Of a stretch of 64,000 nucleotides of DNA, positions 24,763 through 33,961 are shown in pieces. The notes under the pieces were generated by a model. That model did no database searches. It worked only from the letters and a program-made list of their open reading frames with translations, and was not told the origin of the DNA. Position numbers and translations under genes: made by a program. The stretch is from Coffea arabica. Taxonomy: Eukaryota > Streptophyta > Magnoliopsida > Gentianales > Rubiaceae. How positions within the stretch are numbered: position 1 is the stretch's first letter; each line of letters opens with the position of its first letter. The stretch is from NCBI RefSeq assembly GCF_036785885.1, contig NC_092312.1, positions 11,426,001-11,490,000 of the forward strand, read 5' to 3'.

Positions 24763-26505
24763 TCAATCAAGAATAATCTTGATTCCACCAATGGTCACAG
24801 CATCACATCCAACTCGTGGAACCAAAGTCACCATCACATGTTCATCATCTTCAGCATCCAAATCTTCCAAAATCTCAGTCAATGACAGATTCAGATGAGT
24901 CTTGATCTTCTTCCCATGCTTATGCTTATGAGGAACATTCACAAAACTTCCAGCAAACTCGGTATTCTCCGGCGTGCTCTTCGGATCATCTTCATCATTA
25001 ATGTATATGTCAAATTTGGCAAATGCATCTCTCTCCACTTCAATCTTTTCAATCACCAAAATTTCTTCCTTTTCATCTTTCTCCTTCTTGCTTCTCTTCT
25101 TCTTCGGCCTCTTAACCATGACTTTGATTATCTTGTCCAGCTTTGCTGGGAAGATATCTGTAGGTGAATGGCTATGGTCAGCAGCATTTGCCACCACAAG
25201 TTTCTTGATTTTCCTCGCTACCTTTGTCAGGCGGGGGGTTGGACGAGAATTCAACCACGGAGTATCCACAGTTTGATAGCTATACCCAAGCTTGGTTGTG
25301 TCCAAACAATCTCGGACTCGTACACGAACCATTTGAGCATTTTCATCATAGAACACGAATGAAGCGTTTAGCCAATCAGTATCAGTGATATCCTGACGCC
25401 TTCCACCCAAAGTTTTCCACAAAGTCCACATTCTATCAATGTTGGAATGATGAGCATAGAAAATAGGGTCTCTACCGGCCGAGTAAAAGTTGCCCATGTC
25501 CTCTAGATTAGGCTGAGTTCTGTCACCTGTCCACACGTGAACTGGTCCATGAGGGATGTTTTCAAGTTGACCAGCTCCTGGATCAGGATCATCACCGGCG
25601 CGATATGGGCTGCCAAAGAATAGCCGGGGAGTCCTGGAATTCGATACCATTTGGCGGTACATGATAGTGTAATTTTGGGACAATTGCTGGCTATCAGAGA
25701 TGTTGGAATCGGTTCCATTGAAATCCAAGTCTATCATTGTTGGAGGCTGGTGGCTGCCGTCGCGAAGAGTATCATAGAGTGGAGAAGTAGGGTCAGTGTA
25801 TATATCAGGGAGACGCATTCCACCTTGAGCATCCCAGTTCCAAAATGGCATGGCAAAAGTTGGATCATTGATCAACTTTCCCAAGATTCTCTCGTAGAAG
25901 TACAAATAGTACCGATGAAATGGAAGGAAAAGCCAAGAGTTGTGAACTTGAAGCTCAAGATTTGGAAATCCAACTTGATCATAGGCTCCATCACAATAAG
26001 CACAGTGAACATTAGCCTGTTGTTTGAAACTTCTTGGATCATCATCAGGAAGGGCTTTCATGAGTTGTACTGCCCTCTGAAACTTTGCTATGTATGCTTC
26101 ATCAACAAGATGAGCAGCTGGTCTAACGCGTAGAGTATTAGATGGTGCAGGAAGCTTGAAATCCACAATGGTGGTTGCCGGCGGAGGGCAGCAATTGGTT
26201 GGTGTAGCGCCGGAGGGCAAGTCGGCTGGGCCGCATGTCGAGACATCAGGGGCTTGTATTGGGGCTGCGAGGGCAAAGGGATCAGCTGCAAGACTAGCTG
26301 CACCATATAGCCCACCTAAACCGATGAGTACATTTCTCCTAGATGCATTTCTTTCTCCATTTGTGGCTTGGCAAGAAACCTTGAAATGATGGTTACGCTT
26401 TTTGGTCGTGGAAATGTGAAAGGTCTTGGCTAGGAAAGGAGAGTAGTGCAAACTGGAAAGGGTGGTGGCAGAAGTGCAGGCAGTGGAAGTTGAAAGAGAT
26501 GCCAT
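24763..26505 (-). CDS. PPO: Polyphenol oxidase (catechol oxidase), chloroplast type, copy 1
   Basis: Intronless, 580 residues, usual length for plant polyphenol oxidase, a dicopper enzyme that oxidises o-diphenols to quinones in the thylakoid lumen. Residues 1-50 are a serine/threonine-rich stromal transit peptide. A twin-arginine thylakoid signal follows (SRRNVLIGLGGLYGAA, about 55-70), with likely cleavage near ALA-AP at 80. CuA ligands are H167, H188 and H197, with C171 placed for the Cys-His thioether. CuB ligands are H319, H323 and H352/353 (HHSNIDRMW). C91, C105, C106 and C168 fit the two conserved disulfides. The DWL region starts near 378, and the C-terminal shielding domain contains FAKFDIYINDED. 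All key residues are present, so the enzyme should be active. A second copy lies upstream on the same strand. The family shows wound- and pest-related expression; that is not readable here. Confidence 0.96.
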   Translation of the reverse strand: MASLSTSTACTSATTLSSLHYSPFLAKTFHISTTKKRNHHFKVSCQATNGERNASRRNVLIGLGGLYGAASLAADPFALAAPIQAPDVSTCGPADLPSGATPTNCCPPPATTIVDFKLPAPSNTLRVRPAAHLVDEAYIAKFQRAVQLMKALPDDDPRSFKQQANVHCAYCDGAYDQVGFPNLELQVHNSWLFLPFHRYYLYFYERILGKLINDPTFAMPFWNWDAQGGMRLPDIYTDPTSPLYDTLRDGSHQPPTMIDLDFNGTDSNISDSQQLSQNYTIMYRQMVSNSRTPRLFFGSPYRAGDDPDPGAGQLENIPHGPVHVWTGDRTQPNLEDMGNFYSAGRDPIFYAHHSNIDRMWTLWKTLGGRRQDITDTDWLNASFVFYDENAQMVRVRVRDCLDTTKLGYSYQTVDTPWLNSRPTPRLTKVARKIKKLVVANAADHSHSPTDIFPAKLDKIIKVMVKRPKKKRSKKEKDEKEEILVIEKIEVERDAFAKFDIYINDEDDPKSTPENTEFAGSFVNVPHKHKHGKKIKTHLNLSLTEILEDLDAEDDEHVMVTLVPRVGCDAVTIGGIKIILD

Positions 26506-26543
26506 GGTTCCAACTGAGGTGTAATCTTATGGTCATTCTACCC

Positions 26544-26553
26544 ATATTTATAG
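26544..26553 (-). promoter_or_regulatory. TATA box of polyphenol oxidase copy 1
   Basis: On the minus strand the sequence reads CTATAAATAT about 40-48 bases before the start codon at 26505, which fits a TATA box with a very short leader. Confidence 0.6.
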
Positions 26554-28466
26554 CACATTAGTGTAGCAATACTGGTTCGTTCATGCATAGCCTGTAATGG
26601 GACTTTTCTCCTCGGGCTGGTTTCCCTAGTTGACAAAGATAAACAAGTAATCTATAAAATCACGTGGGATGAACTAACTTAGCAAAGGAAGTTTCCTAAG
26701 CCAATTTTTCCAATTTTCTATGTATCTGGGAAAAGAAGAAAAACAAAAGAAATAAAAGTGAGAAAATCAGGGTACATGTTCACAAAGAAACTTCTGGCTT
26801 TAGAATTTAGATCTTACTTTAACTAGTTGTTGACCGACAACGGATTTGGTACAAATCTGATTCATACAAAATGTGAATACTCCATTTTTAATTTTTTTTT
26901 TTTTTTTGGATTCCTGTCTAATTTCTTGGAATAGAAGTAGAAAGTGGACACATATAGGCTCTTTTAATTTGACTATTATTGCGTATAAGCATAGTATTTT
27001 AATTAGTGATCAAGCAGCCCGGGCTGTTAGTGCTTGCACTTGCAGAGTATGCTGCTATATATGACCATAAAGAAAGAAAAAAATCAACGCACGCAAGAGA
27101 TATTATAATAACATAACTGTGGTGATTGACGTAAGGACTACCAAAACCTCTAGTTATTTATTTAGTGATATCAAAGCCAAAGGTCCGTTTGGATTGGTCA
27201 TTTTTTTAAAAAATTTCAAATACAATGTTACAATAATACACAAATAAAAATAACACAAAAAACATTTCATCCATACAATATGTCAAATGTTTCAAAAAAT
27301 TTTATAGTAAAAATTTTTCATGTACACTGTTACAGTTTAATTTTTCAAAAATACCCCTAAAAACAACTAATCTAAATGGCGGTCTGATAATATCAATTTT
27401 AAACAGTTAATGACAAGAAAAATTTTTTTGTCGTCATCCATCTTTCTCTGATGAAGATGTGGTACTAAGTGGAACTATGACAATTAATTGTGTAATGCGT
27501 CAGTATCTCATATCTAAGGGCTTTGATTTAATTATGTATTTTTATAAATTTATTCTTGGGATAGAATCGCCTTTGACTGATTATTTTTGGTTTAATAATT
27601 AATGCACAAAGGGAAAAACTTCCACAGCCAGCAGTGACCACCTACCCCAGTTTTCTGTCTATTCAGATCTTACAAGTTGTAGTCAATGAGAATTACTATA
27701 TGTTATATTATCTTTTAATAGATAAATTAAGTAATTTATTGGATGCGCATTGAACTTAGTGACACTACTTGTTTAATTTATAGTATTCTCCAGTCAACAT
27801 CTGATCTGAATTGCAGTACTAAAACTAATCCTTTGGGTTTTTTTTTCTTTTCTTTTCCACCCTTAATTCAAATGAGTCGGATCAGACTCACCTTCACGAC
27901 TATCATTGTTATCAATTTATTTTGCATTCGCACGTTAGCTTCCTCCGGCCATTCACAATTTGAATCTCAATACGGTGCCATGCAAGTTTTTTCAATTAGG
28001 TGGAGGGCAAATATAAAGATCCTCAAAAACTGAATGTAGTTCTTTTTTCTTGTTTTTTGGGAAGTATTATGACAGCGTAAAAAACAAAAAACTGATGTCA
28101 GAATTATTCTTGGCAATATTCGGCTTGTTTATGATTTTTTTTTAAAAAAATTTTTAGAATTGGAGCTTAGTTGTTTGTAGAAAGAGCTGAAAAGAGAATC
28201 GCTTTCTCAAAGCAGTAAAATGCTGACAACATTTTCTAATTTCGTGATGTTTAAGTATACTCTTTTCTCAAAATTCATATCCGTCACTTGTTGCTTACGA
28301 AAAGGAGAAAAAATGCCCTTTGACTACGTGAAAGTAAAGGCGCAATTTCAACTCCATTAAAGAAAAAATACTCACGGAACGAGGCTGGTCAGAAACGTGT
28401 TATTCAATTCAATAGAATCACATAATTCAGACTATTAATAGACATTTCTTCGCAGCTATTAATTAT
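26554..28466. other. Spacer between the two polyphenol oxidase genes
   Basis: AT-rich, no gene seen. About 27183-27384 may be a small MITE: the left end GGTCCGTTTGGATTGGT and the right end read inversely (GACCGCCATTTAGATTAGT) are similar. The remainder holds the promoter of copy 1 and the 3' flank of copy 2. Confidence 0.45.
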
Positions 28467-30068
28467 TCAAAGCACAACAATCTTGATACCACCTATTGTC
28501 AAAGCATCACAACCGCTACGTGGAATTAAAGTTACCAACACATGATCATCTTCTTCAGCATCCAAATCTTCCAAAATCTCTGTTATGACCAACTTCACTT
28601 CAGTCTTGATCTTCTTCCCATGATTATGCCTATGTGGAACGTTCAAAAAGCTCCCGGCAAATTCAGTCTTGTCCGGCCCGCTCTTGGGGGCGTCCTCGTC
28701 ATTAACAAACACGTCAAACTTGGCAAATACATCCCTCTCCACTTCAATCTTTTCAATAATCAAAACTTCCTCTTTTTCCTCTTTCACCTTCTTTATCCTC
28801 TTCGTCTTTGGCCTCTTAACCATAACCTTCACTGCCTTCTCTAGCCTTATTGGGAAGACATCTTTATCCATTTGCGTGTCCGCTGCATTTGCCACCCCAA
28901 GCTTCTTTATCTTCCTCGAAACTCTGGTTAGACGAGGGGTGGGAAGAGAATTCAGCCATGGATTATCCACGGCTTGATATGTATAACCAAGCTTGGTGGT
29001 GTCCAAACAGTCGCGAACTTTTACGCGGACCATTTCAGCATTTTCATCGTAGAAGAGAAATGATGCATCAAGCCAATCAGGATCTGTGATATCTTGCCGC
29101 CTTCCTCCAAGAGTTTTCCATACATTCCATAGCCTATCCAAATTGGAGTGATGAGCATAGAACATGGGGTCTCGAGCAGCCGAATAAAAGTTCCCCATAT
29201 CCTCCCCATTAGGTTGATTTCTGTCGCCAGTCCATACATGAACTGATCCATGAGGGATGTTCTCAAGCGAACCGGCTCCGGGGTCAGGATCATCACCAGC
29301 CCGATAAGGGCTGCCAAAAAAGAGCCTGGCAGTCCTGGAATTCACCATCATTTGTCTGTACATGGTTATCAAGTTTTGAGACACTTGTAATTGATCATCA
29401 ATAGAAGTGTCAAAGCCATTGTAGTCCAAGTCAATTATTGTTGGTGGCTGATGATTGGTGTCGCGAAGACTATCATAGAGTGGAGAATCAGGGTCAGAAT
29501 AGAATCCAGGTAATTGCATCCCATCAGAATTGTCCCAGTTCCAAAATGGTATGGCGAAATTTGGATCATTAATGAGGCTTCCCAAGATTTTCTCGAAGAA
29601 GTATAAGTAACACCGATGAAATGGGAAGAAGAGCCATGAGTTGTGTACTTGAAGTTCAAGATTTGGAAATCCAACTTGATTATAAGCACCATCACAGTAG
29701 GCACAATGTACCTTGGCTTGTTGATTGAAACTTCTTGGATCATCGTCAGGAAGGGCTTTCATCCGTTGTATGGCGTCTGCAAACTTCGCAATGTATTCGC
29801 CGTCGACTAGGTGAGCAGCAGGCCTAACACACAGGTTAGTAGATGTTGGAGGAAGCTTGAAATCGACTATGTTTGTGGGGAGTGGAGGGCAACAATTGGT
29901 TGGTGTGGCTCCACTGGGCAATTTTGCTGCACCGCATTGTGTAATATCAGGTGCTGATATCGGTGCCGCATAGACAAAAGGTTTAGTAACAAAAGTACAG
30001 GCTGCACCATATAGTCCTCCTAAACCAATAAGAACATTTCTACGATCGAACTTCCCAAGGCCATGCAT
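28467..30068 (-). CDS. PPO: Polyphenol oxidase copy 2, lacking the stromal transit peptide
   Basis: Intronless, 533 residues from the first ATG (30068). The frame is open a few codons further, to an upstream TAG. The protein parallels copy 1 from the twin-arginine thylakoid signal (DRRNVLIGLGGLYGAA) onward. It keeps the HCAYCDGAYNQ, VHNSWLFFPFHR, HGSVHVW and HHSNLDRLW copper motifs, the DWL region and the FAKFDVFVNDED shielding domain. It starts 47 residues later than copy 1, so the stroma-targeting part is missing. Either an upstream exon exists that I could not find, or the 5' end is lost and the enzyme would stay in the cytosol. FHRCY replaces FHRYY after the third CuA histidine. The gene is a tandem duplicate of the neighbour, same strand, about 2 kb apart. 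The body is intact, so recent loss is likely if it is a pseudogene. Confidence 0.9.
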   Translation of the reverse strand: MHGLGKFDRRNVLIGLGGLYGAACTFVTKPFVYAAPISAPDITQCGAAKLPSGATPTNCCPPLPTNIVDFKLPPTSTNLCVRPAAHLVDGEYIAKFADAIQRMKALPDDDPRSFNQQAKVHCAYCDGAYNQVGFPNLELQVHNSWLFFPFHRCYLYFFEKILGSLINDPNFAIPFWNWDNSDGMQLPGFYSDPDSPLYDSLRDTNHQPPTIIDLDYNGFDTSIDDQLQVSQNLITMYRQMMVNSRTARLFFGSPYRAGDDPDPGAGSLENIPHGSVHVWTGDRNQPNGEDMGNFYSAARDPMFYAHHSNLDRLWNVWKTLGGRRQDITDPDWLDASFLFYDENAEMVRVKVRDCLDTTKLGYTYQAVDNPWLNSLPTPRLTRVSRKIKKLGVANAADTQMDKDVFPIRLEKAVKVMVKRPKTKRIKKVKEEKEEVLIIEKIEVERDVFAKFDVFVNDEDAPKSGPDKTEFAGSFLNVPHRHNHGKKIKTEVKLVITEILEDLDAEEDDHVLVTLIPRSGCDALTIGGIKIVVL

Positions 30069-32284
30069 GGCGGGAACATGCACGCTAGTATGCTACGTTG
30101 CTGTGACCTTAGTTTACAAGTCATAACCTCCAAAAATCCAGGAAAGTAACTTGATCAGCTTGTTATTGCTTATTCAAAATTCCTTGCTGAGATGTGTAAT
30201 ATGTTGTCACCCATGCTATATCAATACAAAAGAGTAAATTGTCTAGTCAACCCGTATACTTTTGTATATTTTTAGAATTAATTTTCTATACACTGATAGT
30301 ATATATACTTTAATCATTAGATACATAACACATAATTTAAATTTGAATTTGAAATTCAAGTTTTGTAAATGTGTCATACATCTAACCATAATAGTGTATA
30401 CACTATTAATATATATAAAATTTACTTATACTTTTAACCCTCACACTATATTATATATCATTTAAGCTCTTAAACAAGCTAATCTTTAAGTTTTTGACTA
30501 TTTTGTCAATTTTTACTATTTGACCTAATGAAATGCAGGGAAAAAATTGTCCCTTCGCGAAAAACAAACTACGAGAAGAAGATGAGTAAAAGGATTGTCC
30601 TACCATATTTCTTGTCATTCTTACTAAATCTTATAAAAGTTAAGGCTAAAGGGTAGGAGAACCCACAAGAAAGAAAAGGAAAAGGAGCCAAAAGCTCACC
30701 GTCCCATCAGTTTTTTATGGAGGGACTGTCCTTCCATTCCATTAGCTCAAAAAATAGAAATTGATAGCAAAGCCGAAAGCTTGCACATTAACTTGTCTAA
30801 GAGTTTAATCAATACATAGTAGTTTAGTGGTCAAAACTATATAAAAGTAATAGTTTAGGAGTCAGTTGTGCAATTTACTGATTACAATAGGCAAATGTTC
30901 TCATATAAAAATATAAAATATAGTAAGTGTGGGTGAACCTTAATTTATCAGAATTCAAGGGTACATATTGAGGAAGGCCTCCCTCCAAAAATTTAGAAAC
31001 TATGGCATGGTCCAATTCTCAAATGATTTTGAATAACAATCTGGTTTTCTGATTCCAAAATATTGCATTAATTTTTCTGTTCTCAATTGTTTCTCATTTT
31101 CAAAAACAAAATCAGAGGCTAAAACTATCCATTTTGCTGCCTAGTTTTCATTTTTCAACATTTCTGCTGGCAGGATGGAGAAAGCGAAGAGGGACAAGAA
31201 TAGCAATGATGACGACTGTATATTAAGTTTGGAGCTAATATATTTGGTTGTCTAATTCCTAGGCTGAGACTTTGAGAGTACTTGAAAAAATTCCAGATGA
31301 AGCTTTCCTTCTTCAGTTTCATGCTTCTCAAATTTCAAGATCTTCATACCACATTCATGCATGGCCAGAGTACAAGGCTTCAATCTGAACGATTACAAGC
31401 TAGCCATAACCTCCATAGATCCACCCTACAAGTTGATCAGCTGGTAAAGAAGTACCCAGCTTCCCTGATTCCTTGGCACGTTGTATATTGCGTGCAATAT
31501 ATACCGAACGTACCTTCGGCAGCTTCACAGATCTGCGACATTAACAAGAAGATCCAACAGTTGATTAGTTTTCACTCATGTGTTCTCCCCACTTGTTCCA
31601 AAGAGCTAAGTACTTTGAATAAATATTTGATTAATATAGTATCTTGCAGCAAGTCTTGAAATTAAGCCTTCACAGGTGCAGTTTATATGTTGGTTGGCAA
31701 GCAGCTTTCAATCAACAAGCTAGAGGGAGAACAAGTTTCTTTAATTCCCATTTTTTATCCTATTTTAGGTGATTTGTATCTTTAATCCCCATTTGATTTT
31801 TAATTTATTTAAGATTTTCTTTTAACCGAGTTCTTTTCCTGAGTAATGAGCATGTATTCAAGAACTTACTTGGCCATGCATCTTTTTCATGTGTCTTTTC
31901 CACATCCTAAACCACTTGTCCCCTAAACCTTAATTACTGATGATTTTGAATATTCTTGTGGAGCTCAAGTAATTCAGAAATAGAGATAAGCAACTGTAAG
32001 TATTCGTGTGTTTGGAATTTGAAAGTAAATTTTAGAAGTTTGATCGAGTCTTAAGCGACTTCGTTGAACAAGAGTATTGAACCTGTCATAGCTATTTGGA
32101 AAAAAAAAAAATTTTTTTGTGGATGTAAGTGCAATGAAGTTTGTACAAGTGGAAAAAAGAAAGAAAAAACCTCATTTACATAAATAAAAAAAAACCACCA
32201 ACTATTTACGCAGCTAAAGCATTGAAATAATAATTCCCATTCCAAAGCTAGGTTGCAACTCTGCTTAGTCACAGAGAGGGCTAC

Positions 32285-32560
32285 AAACGAGCCGAGTCGA
32301 GTCGAGTTTTGGTCTTGATTTAATTTCATCGAACTCGAACTCGAGCTCGAACTCGACGAGCTGGCAATTTTTAAACTCGAGCTCGAGTTCAAGCTCGAAA
32401 AAAATAAAAATAATTATTTATTTTTAAAAAAATAAATAAAATAATATTTTTTCTTAATAAATAATAAAATATTAAGGATATTTATGTAATTTTACTATTA
32501 AAATAAAAATAATAAAAAAATATATATATATTCGAGCTCGCGAGCCGGCTCGAAGTTTTG
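32285..32560. repeat. GAGCTCGA-rich palindromic repeat
   Basis: Multiple GAGCTCGA/ACTCGAGC units lie at 32290-32400 and again at 32532-32555, on either side of an A/T-only core. The outer parts CGAGTCGAGTTTTGG and GGCTCGAAGTTTTGG resemble each other. This type of repeat is common in plant spacers and is probably a small mobile element; the family is not assigned. Confidence 0.45.
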
Positions 32561-33502
32561 GCTTGTCACCAATCCTCATAACATTAGTTAAGTAAGACAT
32601 GAGTAATTGTTCTTTTGGAAACGTAAAATTAAATTAACTTACTGTCTAAATGCAAGAAAGCATAATAAAAGTATGTGTGCTAACCACACATGATACCCAT
32701 AATGAAATGCTTTAAATTTCATTACTTGGTGAAAGAAAACACAAACAAGAACTTAGAAACAATGGACGAAAGTACTAAATGGACAACTAAGGGAAATAAA
32801 TGAAAGAAAATGCACAAATAGTCCCCTATATTGCACTTTTTTTTAGTTGCTCACAGATTTTTCATCTATCTTCACCCTCAAAATGTTCAATACACAAGCT
32901 AGGCACCGTTGTGATGGTTGCTTCTGGAGTTGATTTCAAACAAGTTTCATTGTCAATGTATTTTAATATAAGTTACTTGAAAACTCACAATGTCCAAACA
33001 CAGCATAAGTTGTTTGTTCAAATTTAGTTTAGAACCACATTTTTTTTTTTTCTTGCCTGAATTGGTCCCACTCCCATCACAGGCTAGTAAGTTGAGGTCT
33101 AATAATGAAAATGTACCTCTTCTTCTCCAACAAAGATATGTATGCATATCATTCAGGACCAAATTGTTTCTCTTCAAATATGCGAGGATCAATTGCATGA
33201 AAATTTTGCATGTGAGGTGCTAAAAAATAATGCGAGGACAAATGTGCAAGCATTCCCAACGTAAATTCTATTCATAAGAAATTTATTGTGAGTAACTGAA
33301 GAAAAAAACATTTAATAGCTCATTAAACAGCATAACGTATATCCACATCTCATAAAAACCATCCATTAATACTCAATTTTCTCAAGTGCTGTTTAATGTG
33401 GATTTTTAACTCAACCCCGTCTAGATACGTTAAATTAAAGGCGTATATTGGCTTACAAGTACCAGATTATAAAGGTCAGCACAAACCTTCATTTGCAGAC
33501 AT

Positions 33503-33510
33503 CCTATAAA
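33503..33510 (+). promoter_or_regulatory. TATA box of the cystatin-like gene
   Basis: CTATAAAA about 50 bases before the ATG at 33557 fits a plant TATA box and implies a leader of some 20-25 bases. Confidence 0.55.
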
Positions 33511-33556
33511 ATTGGAACATAATTCTCTTACCACATATCCAGAAAACACACCAAAA

Positions 33557-33961
33557 ATGGCTCTTAATCTTCACCCTCTGCTCCTCACAATCCTAGTGTC
33601 ACCGGTGGTCTTCCCTTTCTCAGAAGCCTACAGACCAGTCGAAGCAGGCAGGAACCCGATTAATGTAAACGACCCTCATGTAATAGAGATTGCAAAATTT
33701 GCAATGAGTTGGCGCAATGCTGTATCCACTACCGGTTTCCAGTTTCTAAAAGTGATCAAAGGAGAGCGACAAGTTGCTCCAAGAGTTACGGGCGTTAACT
33801 ACAATCTTGTTATCTTGGCGAAGGCAGCAGATGCTCCCCTTTACTGTGAGGTTGCTGTTTTTGACAGAGAATGGGAGAATCTTAGGATACTCACTTCCTT
33901 CAGAGAAATCCCTGCTGGTGATGCGTTGGCGCCCGCATTGGCACCCGCGGGAAGTTGGTGA
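33557..33961 (+). CDS. Secreted cystatin-like cysteine proteinase inhibitor
   Basis: Single exon, 134 residues, the size of plant phytocystatins, which block papain-type proteases. Residues 1-24 form a signal peptide (LLLTILVSPVVFPFSEA). The cystatin fold is recognisable: N-terminal G31; an alpha-helix motif IEIAKFAMSWRN in place of the LARFAV-type signature; FLKVIKGERQV, the strand before the first loop; and REWENLR, with W106 of the second loop. The QVVAG inhibitory loop is replaced by QVAPRVTG (residues 72-79), as if three residues were inserted, so inhibition may be weak or changed in target. The tail ALAPALAPAGSW is an unusual short extension. The ATG at 33557 is chosen because the signal peptide starts there. 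A polyadenylation-like AATAAA lies near 34058. The family is clear; activity is uncertain. Confidence 0.85.
   Translation: MALNLHPLLLTILVSPVVFPFSEAYRPVEAGRNPINVNDPHVIEIAKFAMSWRNAVSTTGFQFLKVIKGERQVAPRVTGVNYNLVILAKAADAPLYCEVAVFDREWENLRILTSFREIPAGDALAPALAPAGSW

Larger units (their letters stand above)
30069..33556. other. Spacer between polyphenol oxidase copy 2 and the cystatin gene
   Basis: No supported gene. At 31263-31388 a short plus frame preceded by TTCCTAG reads KIPDEAFLLQFHASQ and then stops at TGA; it may be a decayed exon of unknown origin. About 32285-32560 is a palindromic repeat (see separate entry). Confidence 0.4.

Noticed and set aside
24895-26389. Plus-strand frames opposite the polyphenol oxidase genes
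   Set aside because: They are shadows of an intact minus-strand enzyme gene and have no family features.
28467-30083. Start of polyphenol oxidase copy 2 at 30083
   Set aside because: The triplet there is GTG; the first ATG in frame is at 30068.
33512-33961. Start of the cystatin-like gene at 33512
   Set aside because: The triplet there is TTG and it lies within the expected leader; the ATG at 33557 begins the signal peptide.
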